This document shows positions 38,847-46,038 of a stretch of DNA of 64,000 nucleotides, piece after piece. The notes under the pieces are model-generated. The model saw nothing but the letters and a program-made list of their open reading frames with translations, was not told where the DNA came from and searched no databases. This DNA comes from Alphaproteobacteria bacterium (GTDB lineage: Bacteria; Pseudomonadota; Alphaproteobacteria; Micropepsales; Micropepsaceae), in the NCBI GenBank assembly GCA_016124385.1, contig WGNU01000005.1, positions 434,001 through 498,000 on the forward strand, written 5' to 3'. The position numbers and the translations under genes were made by a program. Every line of letters begins with the position of its first letter. The stretch's first letter is position 1.

Positions 38847-38868
38847 TTTCATACCTAATGGTACAAAA
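38847..38868. promoter_or_regulatory. Probable TetR operator 2, overlapping GST promoter
   Basis: A second imperfect dyad, TTTCATACC to GGTACAAAA, lies 28 bases upstream of the GST ATG. A candidate -35 (TTGACC, 38834-38839) lies between the two dyads and a -10-like TAATGG (38856-38861) lies inside this one, so repressor binding would block transcription. Confidence 0.6.
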
Positions 38869-38896
38869 ATCAATGACCGCCCAAGGAAACGACTCG

Positions 38897-39514
38897 ATGG
38901 AACTCTATTTTGCCCCCTTGTCCTGCTCGATGGCGACCAAGATCGCCCTCAACGAGATCGGCGAGTCCGCCGCGACCGAAGCCGTCTCCCTCAAGGACAA
39001 GAAGACGGCCTCTGGCAAGGATTATTGGACGATCAACCCGAAGGGCCAGGTGCCGGCGCTGCGCACGCGCGAAGGCGCGATCCTCACCGAAGGCCCGGCG
39101 GTCCTGCAATACGTGGCCGACTTGAAGCCAGACGCGGGCCTCGCCCCGCCCGCTGGCTCGCTCGAGCGCTACCGCCTGCAGCAATGGCTGAACTACATCT
39201 CGACCGAGCTGCACAAAGCCGTCTTCGCGCTCGTCTTCAATCCCAAGGCGCCGGACGCCGTGAAAGCCTTCGCGATAGAACAGATCCCGGCGAAATTCGC
39301 CTTCCTGAGCGGCGAATTGAAGGACCGCGCCTTCCTGCTCGACCGCTTCACGGTGGCCGATGCCTATCTCGTGACGGTGCTCAATTGGTGCGGCCTCGCG
39401 GGGATCGACCTGAAGTCCTACCCCGTGCTCGCGGCCTATCACCAGCGCCTCTCCGCCCGGCCAAGCGTCGCCAAGGCGATGGCCGAAGACATGAAGCTCG
39501 CCGGCCTCGCCTGA
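38897..39514 (+). CDS. Glutathione S-transferase, TetR-controlled
   Basis: GST of 205 residues. The N-terminal domain starts MELYFAPLSCSMATKIALNE, with the Ser/Cys pair of the beta class, then INPKGQVPALRTREGAILTE (GQVPAL) and VLQYVADLKPDAGLAP. The C-terminal domain includes AFLLDRFTVADAYLVTVLNW (N-capping box) and the SARPSVAKAM end. This resembles beta-class bacterial GSTs. The ATG at 38897 follows AAGGAA; the upstream frame to 38834 runs through the operators and is rejected. A strong terminator follows at 39538. Confidence 0.93.
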   Translation: MELYFAPLSCSMATKIALNEIGESAATEAVSLKDKKTASGKDYWTINPKGQVPALRTREGAILTEGPAVLQYVADLKPDAGLAPPAGSLERYRLQQWLNYISTELHKAVFALVFNPKAPDAVKAFAIEQIPAKFAFLSGELKDRAFLLDRFTVADAYLVTVLNWCGLAGIDLKSYPVLAAYHQRLSARPSVAKAMAEDMKLAGLA

Positions 39515-39537
39515 TCGGGCGACGCGGACAAGAGAAG

Positions 39538-39561
39538 GGGCGGCCGAGCGGGCCGCCCTTT
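39538..39561 (+). terminator. Rho-independent terminator after GST
   Basis: GGGCGGCC-gagcg-GGCCGCCC (39538-39558) followed by TTTAATC. It lies 24 bases after the GST stop and could also serve the convergent diiron gene. Confidence 0.75.
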
Positions 39562-39586
39562 AATCTTCCGTAGCAGGATGATCCGC

Positions 39587-40702
39587 TTACTCGGCCGCCT
39601 GCGCGAGGCCGGGACGCGGCGTGTTGAGCGTTTTCAGGAATTCGATGCCCTGCGCGGCGATCGCATCGCCCACCATCTCATCGCTCTCGTTCTTTAGCTC
39701 TTCGACATCGACATAGGTCGCGTAGATCGGCGCCGTCCGCTTGGTGACGATCCCGGCCTTGAGGAGCGTCTTGACGAGCACGCGGAAGATATTGGCCGAC
39801 TCCTTCATCTCCTCGCGGATCGTCGCGTCCGTCACCGCCTCGACGAACGCCGCCTGCACGCGCTGCCAGTCGAGCCCGACCGCCTGATAGACGACCTTCT
39901 TCTGCTCGGGCGCCGCGAGATTGAAGAGCAGCGTCTGGAACACCTGCGCCGCCCAATCCTCGATCATGTCGCGCTCGGCCGTGTCGAGCTTGGGGATCGT
40001 GCGGTCGGCCCAGATCTTGCCGAATTTGTGGTGGAACGCCTCATCCGTCATCGCGAGCTGGCAGAGCTTCACGAGCACCGGATCGTGGCCGAGATTGTAG
40101 AACGTCGCGAACGCGCCCATCGCCAGCCCCTCGACGAGGAGCTGCATGCCGACGATCTTCTTCCACGCGAGCGGGGAGGTGACCATCTCGGTCAGGAGAT
40201 CGCCGAGCGCGGGCCCGACGGGCGAGGGCTTTCCCCAGCGCGTCTTCACGTAGCGGCTGAACGCCGTCACGTGCCGCGCTTCCTCGCGCGCCTGGTTGGA
40301 CGCGTATTCCTGCGCGCCCGGGTCGCGCAGAATGTTGCAGAGCGAGGCCGACAGCGCGAGCGCGCCCTGTTCGCCGTGCAGCACCGACGACATCGACCAC
40401 CAGGTTTCCAGGTTGCACAGCTTGATCTTCGTCTTCTCGTCGATCTCGTCCCAGATCGAAGTCCGCGCGATCGAGACCAGCTTGGTGTCGACCAGCGTGT
40501 CCTTCTCCATGTCGAAGGGCAGGTCGAAATCGATGTAGCGCTTGTCGAGCGGGTCCCAGAAATGGTCGTGGGTCGCCGAGATGATCTTGTCGAACGCGCT
40601 CGTGCGCTGACCGTAGCGGTTGACGTCCACCAGCGCCTTGAAGTCGCCGGGCTGCACGGTGTCGTAGATGGCGTCCTTCGTGATCTGGCCGGGCTGCGAC
40701 AT
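39587..40702 (-). CDS. Diiron ferritin-like carboxylate protein, FNR-box controlled
   Basis: A 371-residue protein with the full diiron carboxylate ligand set of ferritin-like oxygenases: E111 (in LHGEQGAL), E141xxH144 (EEARHV), E191 (LLVEGLAMG) and E221xxH224 (TDEAFHH). This is the pattern of ribonucleotide reductase R2-like, AurF-like and fatty acid hydroxylase-type diiron proteins. I cannot assign the substrate. AGGAAA precedes the ATG. A perfect FNR/FixK box lies 79 bases upstream of the start, implying oxygen-responsive control. Confidence 0.8.
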   Translation of the reverse strand: MSQPGQITKDAIYDTVQPGDFKALVDVNRYGQRTSAFDKIISATHDHFWDPLDKRYIDFDLPFDMEKDTLVDTKLVSIARTSIWDEIDEKTKIKLCNLETWWSMSSVLHGEQGALALSASLCNILRDPGAQEYASNQAREEARHVTAFSRYVKTRWGKPSPVGPALGDLLTEMVTSPLAWKKIVGMQLLVEGLAMGAFATFYNLGHDPVLVKLCQLAMTDEAFHHKFGKIWADRTIPKLDTAERDMIEDWAAQVFQTLLFNLAAPEQKKVVYQAVGLDWQRVQAAFVEAVTDATIREEMKESANIFRVLVKTLLKAGIVTKRTAPIYATYVDVEELKNESDEMVGDAIAAQGIEFLKTLNTPRPGLAQAAE

Positions 40703-40780
40703 GGCGGTGATTTCCTTCCTGTTTCGGGAGCGGGCGCGCTTCGTCTGAGAGAAAGAATGACGCCTCCGTCAACTTCATCC

Positions 40781-40794
40781 TTGATGCAGATCAA
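40781..40794. promoter_or_regulatory. FNR/FixK binding box
   Basis: TTGAT-GCAG-ATCAA matches the FNR/FixK consensus TTGAT-N4-ATCAA exactly. It lies 79 bases upstream of the diiron gene start (minus strand) and 127 bases upstream of the small membrane protein gene (plus strand), so it could control either or both in response to oxygen. Confidence 0.75.
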
Positions 40795-40920
40795 GCCCCC
40801 GCGCGCTGTAGGGGGATTGTCAAGAAGCGCACTTTGTGCGCAAGATTCGCTTGCCCGCGTCGCGGGTCTGTCGTCAAGCGCGGCCAGAATGCCGCGGCGG
40901 GCAAGGGAGGAGTGCTGCAC

Positions 40921-41148
40921 ATGCTGGAAGCCAACCCGGAAAGCCTCGTATTCCAGGTGATCGCGTGGACGATCGTGGCCGGCACCGCGATCGTGTGGGC
41001 CGGCTATTTCGGCGGATACGTCGGAACGCTTCTGGTGCGGGGCAGGGGATCGCGCGACCGTGCGACCGCCTTCATCTTGATGTGGCCGTTCATTGCGGTT
41101 GGCAGTGTGCTGGCGGTGATTGGCATACCGCTCTATTGGCCCGGCTGA
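40921..41148 (+). CDS. Small two-helix membrane protein
   Basis: A 75-residue protein with two predicted transmembrane helices (FQVIAWTIVAGTAIVWAGYF and FILMWPFIAVGSVLAVIGIP) and a short positively charged loop (LLVRGRGSRDRAT). No family is recognised. GGGAGGAG lies about 10 bases before the ATG at 40921; an in-frame GTG at 40912 is close. It is divergent from the diiron gene with the FNR box in between, and may share its oxygen-dependent control. Confidence 0.65.
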   Translation: MLEANPESLVFQVIAWTIVAGTAIVWAGYFGGYVGTLLVRGRGSRDRATAFILMWPFIAVGSVLAVIGIPLYWPG

Positions 41149-41154
41149 CGCCGC

Positions 41155-41328
41155 TCAGCCAGTCAGATCGGACCCGTCGGCTGCTGCGTCCGGCCCGTCA
41201 TCGTGATTCTCATCATCGGCCGCGTCGGCGGCAGCGCTGATGCCGATAAGGTCGCCGATATGCAGCGCGCCGATCCCAAGGGTCGCCGCGATGCCCAGAA
41301 CGACCAGAATCCAGCCGAGCGTGCTCAT
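41155..41328 (-). CDS. Small membrane protein with acidic tail
   Basis: A 57-residue frame with an N-terminal hydrophobic helix (GWILVVLGIAATLGIGAL) and a strongly acidic C-terminus (DAADDENHDDGPDAAADGSD). The hydrophobic-then-acidic profile suggests a real protein rather than chance. It is convergent with the 75-residue membrane protein gene 6 bases away. No recognisable ribosome site precedes the ATG, and no function is proposed. Confidence 0.45.
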   Translation of the reverse strand: MSTLGWILVVLGIAATLGIGALHIGDLIGISAAADAADDENHDDGPDAAADGSDLTG

Positions 41329-41373
41329 TCTGGAAGTATAGGGGGAAGGTCCGGCCCGCGCGAGGTCCGGCCA

Positions 41374-41450
41374 TGGTCGGAGAGAGAGGATTCGAACCTC
41401 CGGCCCCTGCGTCCCGAACGCAGTGCTCTACCAGGCTGAGCTACTCTCCG
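41374..41450 (-). tRNA. tRNA-Pro (CGG)
   Basis: Cloverleaf on the minus strand: acceptor CGGAGAG/CTCTCCG, D-arm GCTCAGCCTGGTAGAGC, anticodon stem CTGCG/CGCAG with loop TTCGGGA (anticodon CGG), T-arm GGAGG-TTCGAAT-CCTCT. Discriminator A and CCA are encoded (77 bases). It decodes CCG proline codons, common at this GC content. Confidence 0.97.
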
Positions 41451-41474
41451 AGGCCGTTTGGCCGCAAGGGGCGC

Positions 41475-41503
41475 GTTATAGCGACTGCCTCACGGCCGCG
41501 CAA
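41475..41503 (-). promoter_or_regulatory. Promoter of tRNA-Pro
   Basis: On the minus strand TTGCGC (41498-41503) and TATAAC (41475-41480) are separated by 17 bases, about 25 bases before the tRNA 5' end at 41450. A good match to the housekeeping promoter. Confidence 0.6.
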
Positions 41504-41512
41504 TCGAGCGCG

Positions 41513-41541
41513 TTGCGGCCAATAGGCGAAGTTTGTATCGT
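41513..41541 (+). promoter_or_regulatory. Promoter of tRNA-Gln
   Basis: TTGCGG (41513-41518) and TATCGT (41536-41541) with 17-base spacing, about 24 bases before the tRNA 5' end. Divergent from the tRNA-Pro promoter with which it shares the 114-base intergenic region. Confidence 0.5.
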
Positions 41542-41564
41542 CCGCGCCCTCCCGGCTCGCGGGA

Positions 41565-41639
41565 TGGGGCGTAGCCAAGTGGTAAGGCAGCGGATTTTGA
41601 TTCCGCCATTCCCAGGTTCGAATCCTGGCGCCCCAGCCA
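41565..41639 (+). tRNA. tRNA-Gln (TTG)
   Basis: Acceptor TGGGGCG/CGCCCCA, anticodon stem GCGGA/TCCGC with loop TTTTGAT (anticodon TTG), T-arm CCAGG-TTCGAAT-CCTGG, discriminator G and encoded CCA (75 bases). The T1:A72 weak first pair is typical of bacterial tRNA-Gln. Confidence 0.97.
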
Positions 41640-41734
41640 GCCCCCGTGGACCGCTCCTGGCCCTTCGAGCCGGATCCGGCATCGCGAAGGGCCGATTCGC
41701 CGCGCCCGGCCTTCGCCCTCGGCGTGCGCGCGTC

Positions 41735-42526
41735 TTACGGGAGGAATGCCACCACGCGCGCGGGCGCGGCGCTGCAATGCGCGAGCTTGATCGGAAAGAA
41801 GCCGACCTTGAATCCGTTCGGCGGCAGGCTCGCGAGGTTCGTGAGCTGCTGCACGATGAACACCTCGCGCTCGCGGCCCGCGAAATGCCCGTCCCAGATC
41901 TGCTTTGAGTCGCCCGTCGCGTGGAACGCCTGGCGCATGACGAGGAACGGCCGGTCCCATCCGGGCGCATCGGTGCCGAGGATCTTCGCGCCCTGCGCCG
42001 CGAGGTGAAGCGTGCCCTCGCGCGTCATGCCGGGATAGGCGTACCAGGCAAGCTCGTTGACGTCGTATTTCTCCTGCCCCGTGCGCAGCATCACCGCGCA
42101 GCCGGGCGTGATCGTGCCGCCATTCTCCGCGAGCGCCGCATCGAGCGCGGCGACCGTGATGCCCTCGCCGGGTTTCGCGTGCGCCCGCAGATCGAGCACC
42201 AGCCCGTCGCAGAAGAGTTCTTCGAGGCCGATCTGCTCGATCGTCCGCGCGGGCGCGCCCTCGCAGGTCGAACCGTAGTGGAGCGGCGCGTCCACATGCG
42301 TTCCGATATGCGAATTCATCGAGATGCGCTCTTCGCCCCAGCCCTCGCCACCCGGCAGATGGTGGCGCTCGCAGCCGAAGATGAAGCACATCGCCTCCGC
42401 GCCGCGCCCGTCCGGTGCGTAGTATTCGACCTCCGGCACCAGCACGGAGGACATCGGCTTCACCACATCGGGCAGCCGTTCGATATCGCGCGAATCGAGC
42501 GTGCGGGTGAGATCAACGAGGCGCAT
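41735..42526 (-). CDS. Cyclase family protein (kynurenine formamidase-like)
   Basis: Metal-dependent hydrolase of the cyclase/kynurenine formamidase superfamily, 263 residues. The hallmark HIGTHVDAPLHYG (HxGTHxDxPxH) near residue 73 binds metal; the N-terminus is RLVDLTRTLDSRDIERLPDV, and LRTGQEKYDVNELAWYAYPG lies further on. Relatives hydrolyse N-formylkynurenine or other amides and lactones; the substrate here is unknown. It is divergent from the sensor kinase gene 156 bases away and could feed the adjacent catabolic cluster. Confidence 0.87.
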   Translation of the reverse strand: MRLVDLTRTLDSRDIERLPDVVKPMSSVLVPEVEYYAPDGRGAEAMCFIFGCERHHLPGGEGWGEERISMNSHIGTHVDAPLHYGSTCEGAPARTIEQIGLEELFCDGLVLDLRAHAKPGEGITVAALDAALAENGGTITPGCAVMLRTGQEKYDVNELAWYAYPGMTREGTLHLAAQGAKILGTDAPGWDRPFLVMRQAFHATGDSKQIWDGHFAGREREVFIVQQLTNLASLPPNGFKVGFFPIKLAHCSAAPARVVAFLP

Positions 42527-42681
42527 GGCGGTCTCCCAAAGAGCTCTGGGCGAAGGCTACCCGATGCGCGCTCGGCCGCGAAAGCTTGATCGAAGGCCGC
42601 GTTTGCCTCATCGCGGCAACGGCGCTCATATGGCCGCGGATCGAGGGCCCGCAAGAGGCCCCGCGGCGAGGAAGGTCACGC

Positions 42682-43908
42682 ATGTCCGAGTGGGAGCGCT
42701 CCGGCGCCGCCGAGGAGACCGAACGGCGCGGCCATCTGATGAAGGCCGAAACGCAGATCGCCTGGCTGCGCTGGATCGGCATGGTCGGCTGGCTCTACAT
42801 CATCGTGAGCGCGGAGGAGCCGCGCCCCCTCTCGGTCTGGGGCGTCTATCTGGCGGGCGTTGCCTATACGCTCTTTGCCCATTGGGGCGCGGCGGGCGAA
42901 AAGCGCATCGCCTGGAGCGCGCGCGTGACGACCATCGGCGATCCGCTGCTCGTGACGGCCATCTGCCTGCTGACGGGCGGCGTCGGCTCGATCTTTTTCC
43001 CGTTTTACTATTTCACGCTGCTGGCGGCGGCCTTTCGCTATGGCGTGCGCGAGGCGGGCGCGGTGCTCGCCTTCAACGCGGCTCTGGCGACGATCCTCTA
43101 CATCGCCGTGCCGGACGCGCGCGCGAGCGCGCTCGCGGTCGGGCTCTTCTATCTGGTGTTCTCCGCGCTCCTGGGCGCGCTCCTCGCCAATTGGGCGCAG
43201 GAGAACCTGGCGCTCGCCCATCGCCGCGCCGAGGCGCTGCGCGTCGCGGGCGATCGCACTCGCACGCTCCTCCAGCGCCTCATCAGCTCGCAGGAAGATG
43301 AGCGCAAGCGCGTCGCGGGCGAAATTCACGACAGCATGAGCGGGCATCTCTTTGCGCTCCGCCACAGCCTCGATGCGATCCGCGAGCGGGCGGGATCGCT
43401 GGGCGCGCTCGAGCCCACGCTTCAGCGGCTCGATTGCGCCGTGCGCGAGACCTCGCAGGAAGTCCGCAGGCTGATGAACGAATTGCGCCCGACGGTGCTG
43501 GACGATCTGGGCCTTGCCCCGGCCGTCGAGGAATATGTGGCTGAGCTGCGCGGCACCGTTCCCTTCGCGATCGATCTCGCGATCGAGGCCGACGCGCGCC
43601 CTGTTGGCGGCGACGGTGAGGCCGCGCTCTTTCGCATTCTCCAGGAGGCGATCCTCAATATCCGCAAGCACGCGAACGCATCGCGCGTCTCGATCCGCAT
43701 CGCGGGGCGCGATGTCGCCGGCGTCCGCCACGTCGCGCTCGACGTGATCGACGACGGCAAGGGCTTCGATCCGGCCCAGCCGCGCGCCGGCCATTTCGGG
43801 ATCCTCACCATGCGCGAGCGCGCGGAGGCCGTGGGCGGGCGCTTGGAGATCGACGCGGCGGCGGAAAATGGTACACGGATCACCGCCCTCGTGCCGCTGG
43901 ATCGCTGA
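42682..43908 (+). CDS. Membrane sensor histidine kinase (NarX/DegS type)
   Basis: Histidine kinase of 408 residues. The first 165 residues contain several transmembrane helices (about five) with no extracellular sensor domain. A HisKA_3 dimerisation domain follows (SSQEDERKRVAGEIHDSMSG, phosphoacceptor His at residue 216) and an HATPase domain (LFRILQEAILNIRKHANASR, DDGKGFDP, GHFGILTMRERAEAVGGRLE). The ATG at 42682 has GAGGAAGG 7 bases upstream. It is directly followed by a response regulator gene with no gap, so they form a two-component system; the signal is unknown. Confidence 0.9.
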   Translation: MSEWERSGAAEETERRGHLMKAETQIAWLRWIGMVGWLYIIVSAEEPRPLSVWGVYLAGVAYTLFAHWGAAGEKRIAWSARVTTIGDPLLVTAICLLTGGVGSIFFPFYYFTLLAAAFRYGVREAGAVLAFNAALATILYIAVPDARASALAVGLFYLVFSALLGALLANWAQENLALAHRRAEALRVAGDRTRTLLQRLISSQEDERKRVAGEIHDSMSGHLFALRHSLDAIRERAGSLGALEPTLQRLDCAVRETSQEVRRLMNELRPTVLDDLGLAPAVEEYVAELRGTVPFAIDLAIEADARPVGGDGEAALFRILQEAILNIRKHANASRVSIRIAGRDVAGVRHVALDVIDDGKGFDPAQPRAGHFGILTMRERAEAVGGRLEIDAAAENGTRITALVPLDR

Positions 43909-44550
43909 ATGGCCAAGATCGCAACCTTCCTCATCGATGATCACACGGTCCTGCGCCAGGCCGTGGTGGAAATGCTGGAGGCCGAAGACGACATCGCCGT
44001 CGTCGGCCAGGCGCCCGACGCGGCAAGCGGCATCGAGGCGGTCGCGCGCCTGCGCCCGGACGTCGTCATCATCGATCTGAAGATGCCGGGGCAGGGCGGG
44101 CTCGTGGCAATCCCTGAGATCGCGCGCGTCGCGCCCGGCTGCGGCATCATCGTCTTCACGATGTACGACAACGCGGCCTATGTCTGGCAGGCGATGAACG
44201 CGGGCGCGACGGGCTATGTGCTGAAAAGCGCGTCGAAAGACGATCTGCTCCGCGCCGTGCGCGCGGTCCATGCCGGGCTCGGCTATCTCCAGGCGGAAGT
44301 AACGCGCCCGCTCTTGAAGCGTCTCGCGCGCGATGCCAAGGCCGCCGGTCAGAAATCGGAACTGAGCGCGCGCGAATTGGAAGTGCTCGAGCTCGTCGCG
44401 CTTGGCCGCAGCAACAAGGCGATCGCCTCCGCCTTGAAGATCGCCGAGGAAACGGTGAAGGCGCACCTCAAGAGCCTCTATGAAAAGCTCGGCGCCTCCG
44501 ACCGCGCCCACGCCGTCGCCATCGCGCTCCGCCAGCAATTGATCGGCTGA
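43909..44550 (+). CDS. NarL/LuxR-family response regulator
   Basis: Response regulator of 213 residues. The receiver domain holds DDHTVLRQAVVEMLE, the phosphoacceptor Asp56 in VIIDLKMPGQGG and the switch/lysine region GYVLKSASKDDLL. The C-terminal LuxR/GerE HTH is SARELEVLELVALGRSNKAI followed by EETVKAHLKSLYEKLGASDR. Its ATG immediately follows the kinase stop. It likely activates or represses nearby genes; the next gene (44656) is 105 bases downstream in the same direction and is a plausible target. Confidence 0.93.
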   Translation: MAKIATFLIDDHTVLRQAVVEMLEAEDDIAVVGQAPDAASGIEAVARLRPDVVIIDLKMPGQGGLVAIPEIARVAPGCGIIVFTMYDNAAYVWQAMNAGATGYVLKSASKDDLLRAVRAVHAGLGYLQAEVTRPLLKRLARDAKAAGQKSELSARELEVLELVALGRSNKAIASALKIAEETVKAHLKSLYEKLGASDRAHAVAIALRQQLIG

Positions 44551-44655
44551 TCCCCCGAAAGAGGGCGCCGCCGCACCCGATGAGGGGATTCAGTCCGCGC
44601 CCGCCACCGCCCATTCTCACGGCCAACGAGAAGACGGGCGGAAACGGCGAGGGCG

Positions 44656-46038
44656 ATGGACAACACGATGCAGAGCGCACCGAAAGCCGCCCACGCGGTG
44701 GTGATCGGCGCGAGCACCACGGGGCTCATTTCCGCGGCCGCCCTCGCGCGTCATTTCGCGAAAGTGACGGTCCTCGACCGCGACACGCTGCCGGAGGCCC
44801 CCGAATGGCGCAAGGGCGCGCCGCAATCGCGCCACGTGCATCTCCTCCTCTCGCGCGGCGAGCAGATCTTCGAGCGCTACCTGCCGGGCCTTGCCCATGA
44901 GCTGAAAAACGCGGGCGGCCTCACCGCCGACATGGCGGGCGACACCGCCTGGCACTATGCGGGCGGCTGGAAATCGCGTTTCCCGAGTGGCATTCGCATG
45001 CTCTGCCAGAGCAAGGGGCTGCTCGAATGGACGCTGCGCAATCGCGCCGAGGCGATCCCCACGATCGCGGTGCGCGGCCAGGCCGAGATGATCGGCTATA
45101 CGGCCGAGGGCAGCCGCATCACGGGCGTGCGCCTGCGCGGCGATGAGATCATCGCGGCCGACCTCATCGTCGATGCCGGCGGACGGAACTCGAAGACGCC
45201 GACCCATCTGAAGGATCTGGGCTTCGGCGAGGTGCCGGTCTCGGAAATTCCCGTCGATGTCGGCTACGCGACGCGCGCGTTCGTGGCGCCGCCCGGCCAG
45301 CGCGACTGGACCTCGCTCATCGTCCACCCGCGTTATCCCGACACGCGCCTCGGCGTCATCATCCCGGTCGAGGACGGCCGCTGGCTGGTGACGCTCGTCG
45401 GCTCGCGCGGCGATCATCCGCCAGCGGACGATGAAGGCTTCCTCGCCTTCGCCAAGGGCCTCGCCGTGCCCGACCTCTATGACGCGATCCGGAACGCGGA
45501 GCCCGCCGGCCCCATCGGCCTTCACCGCTTCGCGAGCAATCTGCGCCGCCACTACGACACGATGGCAAGGCGCCCCGACCGGCTGGCCGTCGTCGGCGAT
45601 GCGGCGTGCTCGTTCAATCCGATCTACGCGCAGGGCATGAGCCAGGGCGCGACGGCCGCCGCCATCTTGGATGAGACCTTGACCGCCTGGCGCGCGCGGC
45701 GCGGCACCGCGCTCGACGGCTTCACCGCGACCTTTCAGAAGGAGTACGGCCATTTCGCCGATCGATGCTGGTTCCTCTCGACGACCGAGGAATACCGCGA
45801 CAGCACGGTTGCCGGCGCGCCGCTCTGGGCGGGCTTCATCAATTGGTACCTGGAGAAATTCCAGGAACTCACCTGGAGCGACCGCGACGCCGCCTATCGC
45901 TTCCTAAAGGTGATGCACCTCCTGGCGCCGCCGATGTCGCTGCTCAGCCCGCTTCTGGCTCTCAAAGTTTTTGCACATGCCCTTGGAGGACCTGCTCGGC
46001 CGATCCAGGGCAACGGGGAGAAAATCCATGTGGCTTAG
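44656..46038 (+). CDS. FAD-dependent oxidoreductase (aromatic-ring hydroxylase/geranylgeranyl reductase fold)
   Basis: Flavoprotein of the PHBH fold, 460 residues. The dinucleotide-binding region is AHAVVIGASTTGLISAAALA, followed by ATVLDRD-like KVTVLDRDTLPE and RKGAPQSRHVHLLLSRGEQI; the second FAD motif is LAVVGDAACSFNPIYAQGMS (GD motif). This class includes flavin monooxygenases and halogenase-like or prenyl reductases. The GQSRHVH block (here PQSRHVH) is shared with reductases that carry a flexible FAD. The substrate is unknown. Its stop overlaps the following amidohydrolase gene by 11 bases, so they are one operon. Confidence 0.87.
   Translation: MDNTMQSAPKAAHAVVIGASTTGLISAAALARHFAKVTVLDRDTLPEAPEWRKGAPQSRHVHLLLSRGEQIFERYLPGLAHELKNAGGLTADMAGDTAWHYAGGWKSRFPSGIRMLCQSKGLLEWTLRNRAEAIPTIAVRGQAEMIGYTAEGSRITGVRLRGDEIIAADLIVDAGGRNSKTPTHLKDLGFGEVPVSEIPVDVGYATRAFVAPPGQRDWTSLIVHPRYPDTRLGVIIPVEDGRWLVTLVGSRGDHPPADDEGFLAFAKGLAVPDLYDAIRNAEPAGPIGLHRFASNLRRHYDTMARRPDRLAVVGDAACSFNPIYAQGMSQGATAAAILDETLTAWRARRGTALDGFTATFQKEYGHFADRCWFLSTTEEYRDSTVAGAPLWAGFINWYLEKFQELTWSDRDAAYRFLKVMHLLAPPMSLLSPLLALKVFAHALGGPARPIQGNGEKIHVA

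Noticed and set aside
41374-41639. tRNA genes as an integration site for the accessory region that follows
   Set aside because: I see no integrase gene and no repeat of the tRNA 3' end elsewhere in the window, so an island boundary is not supported.
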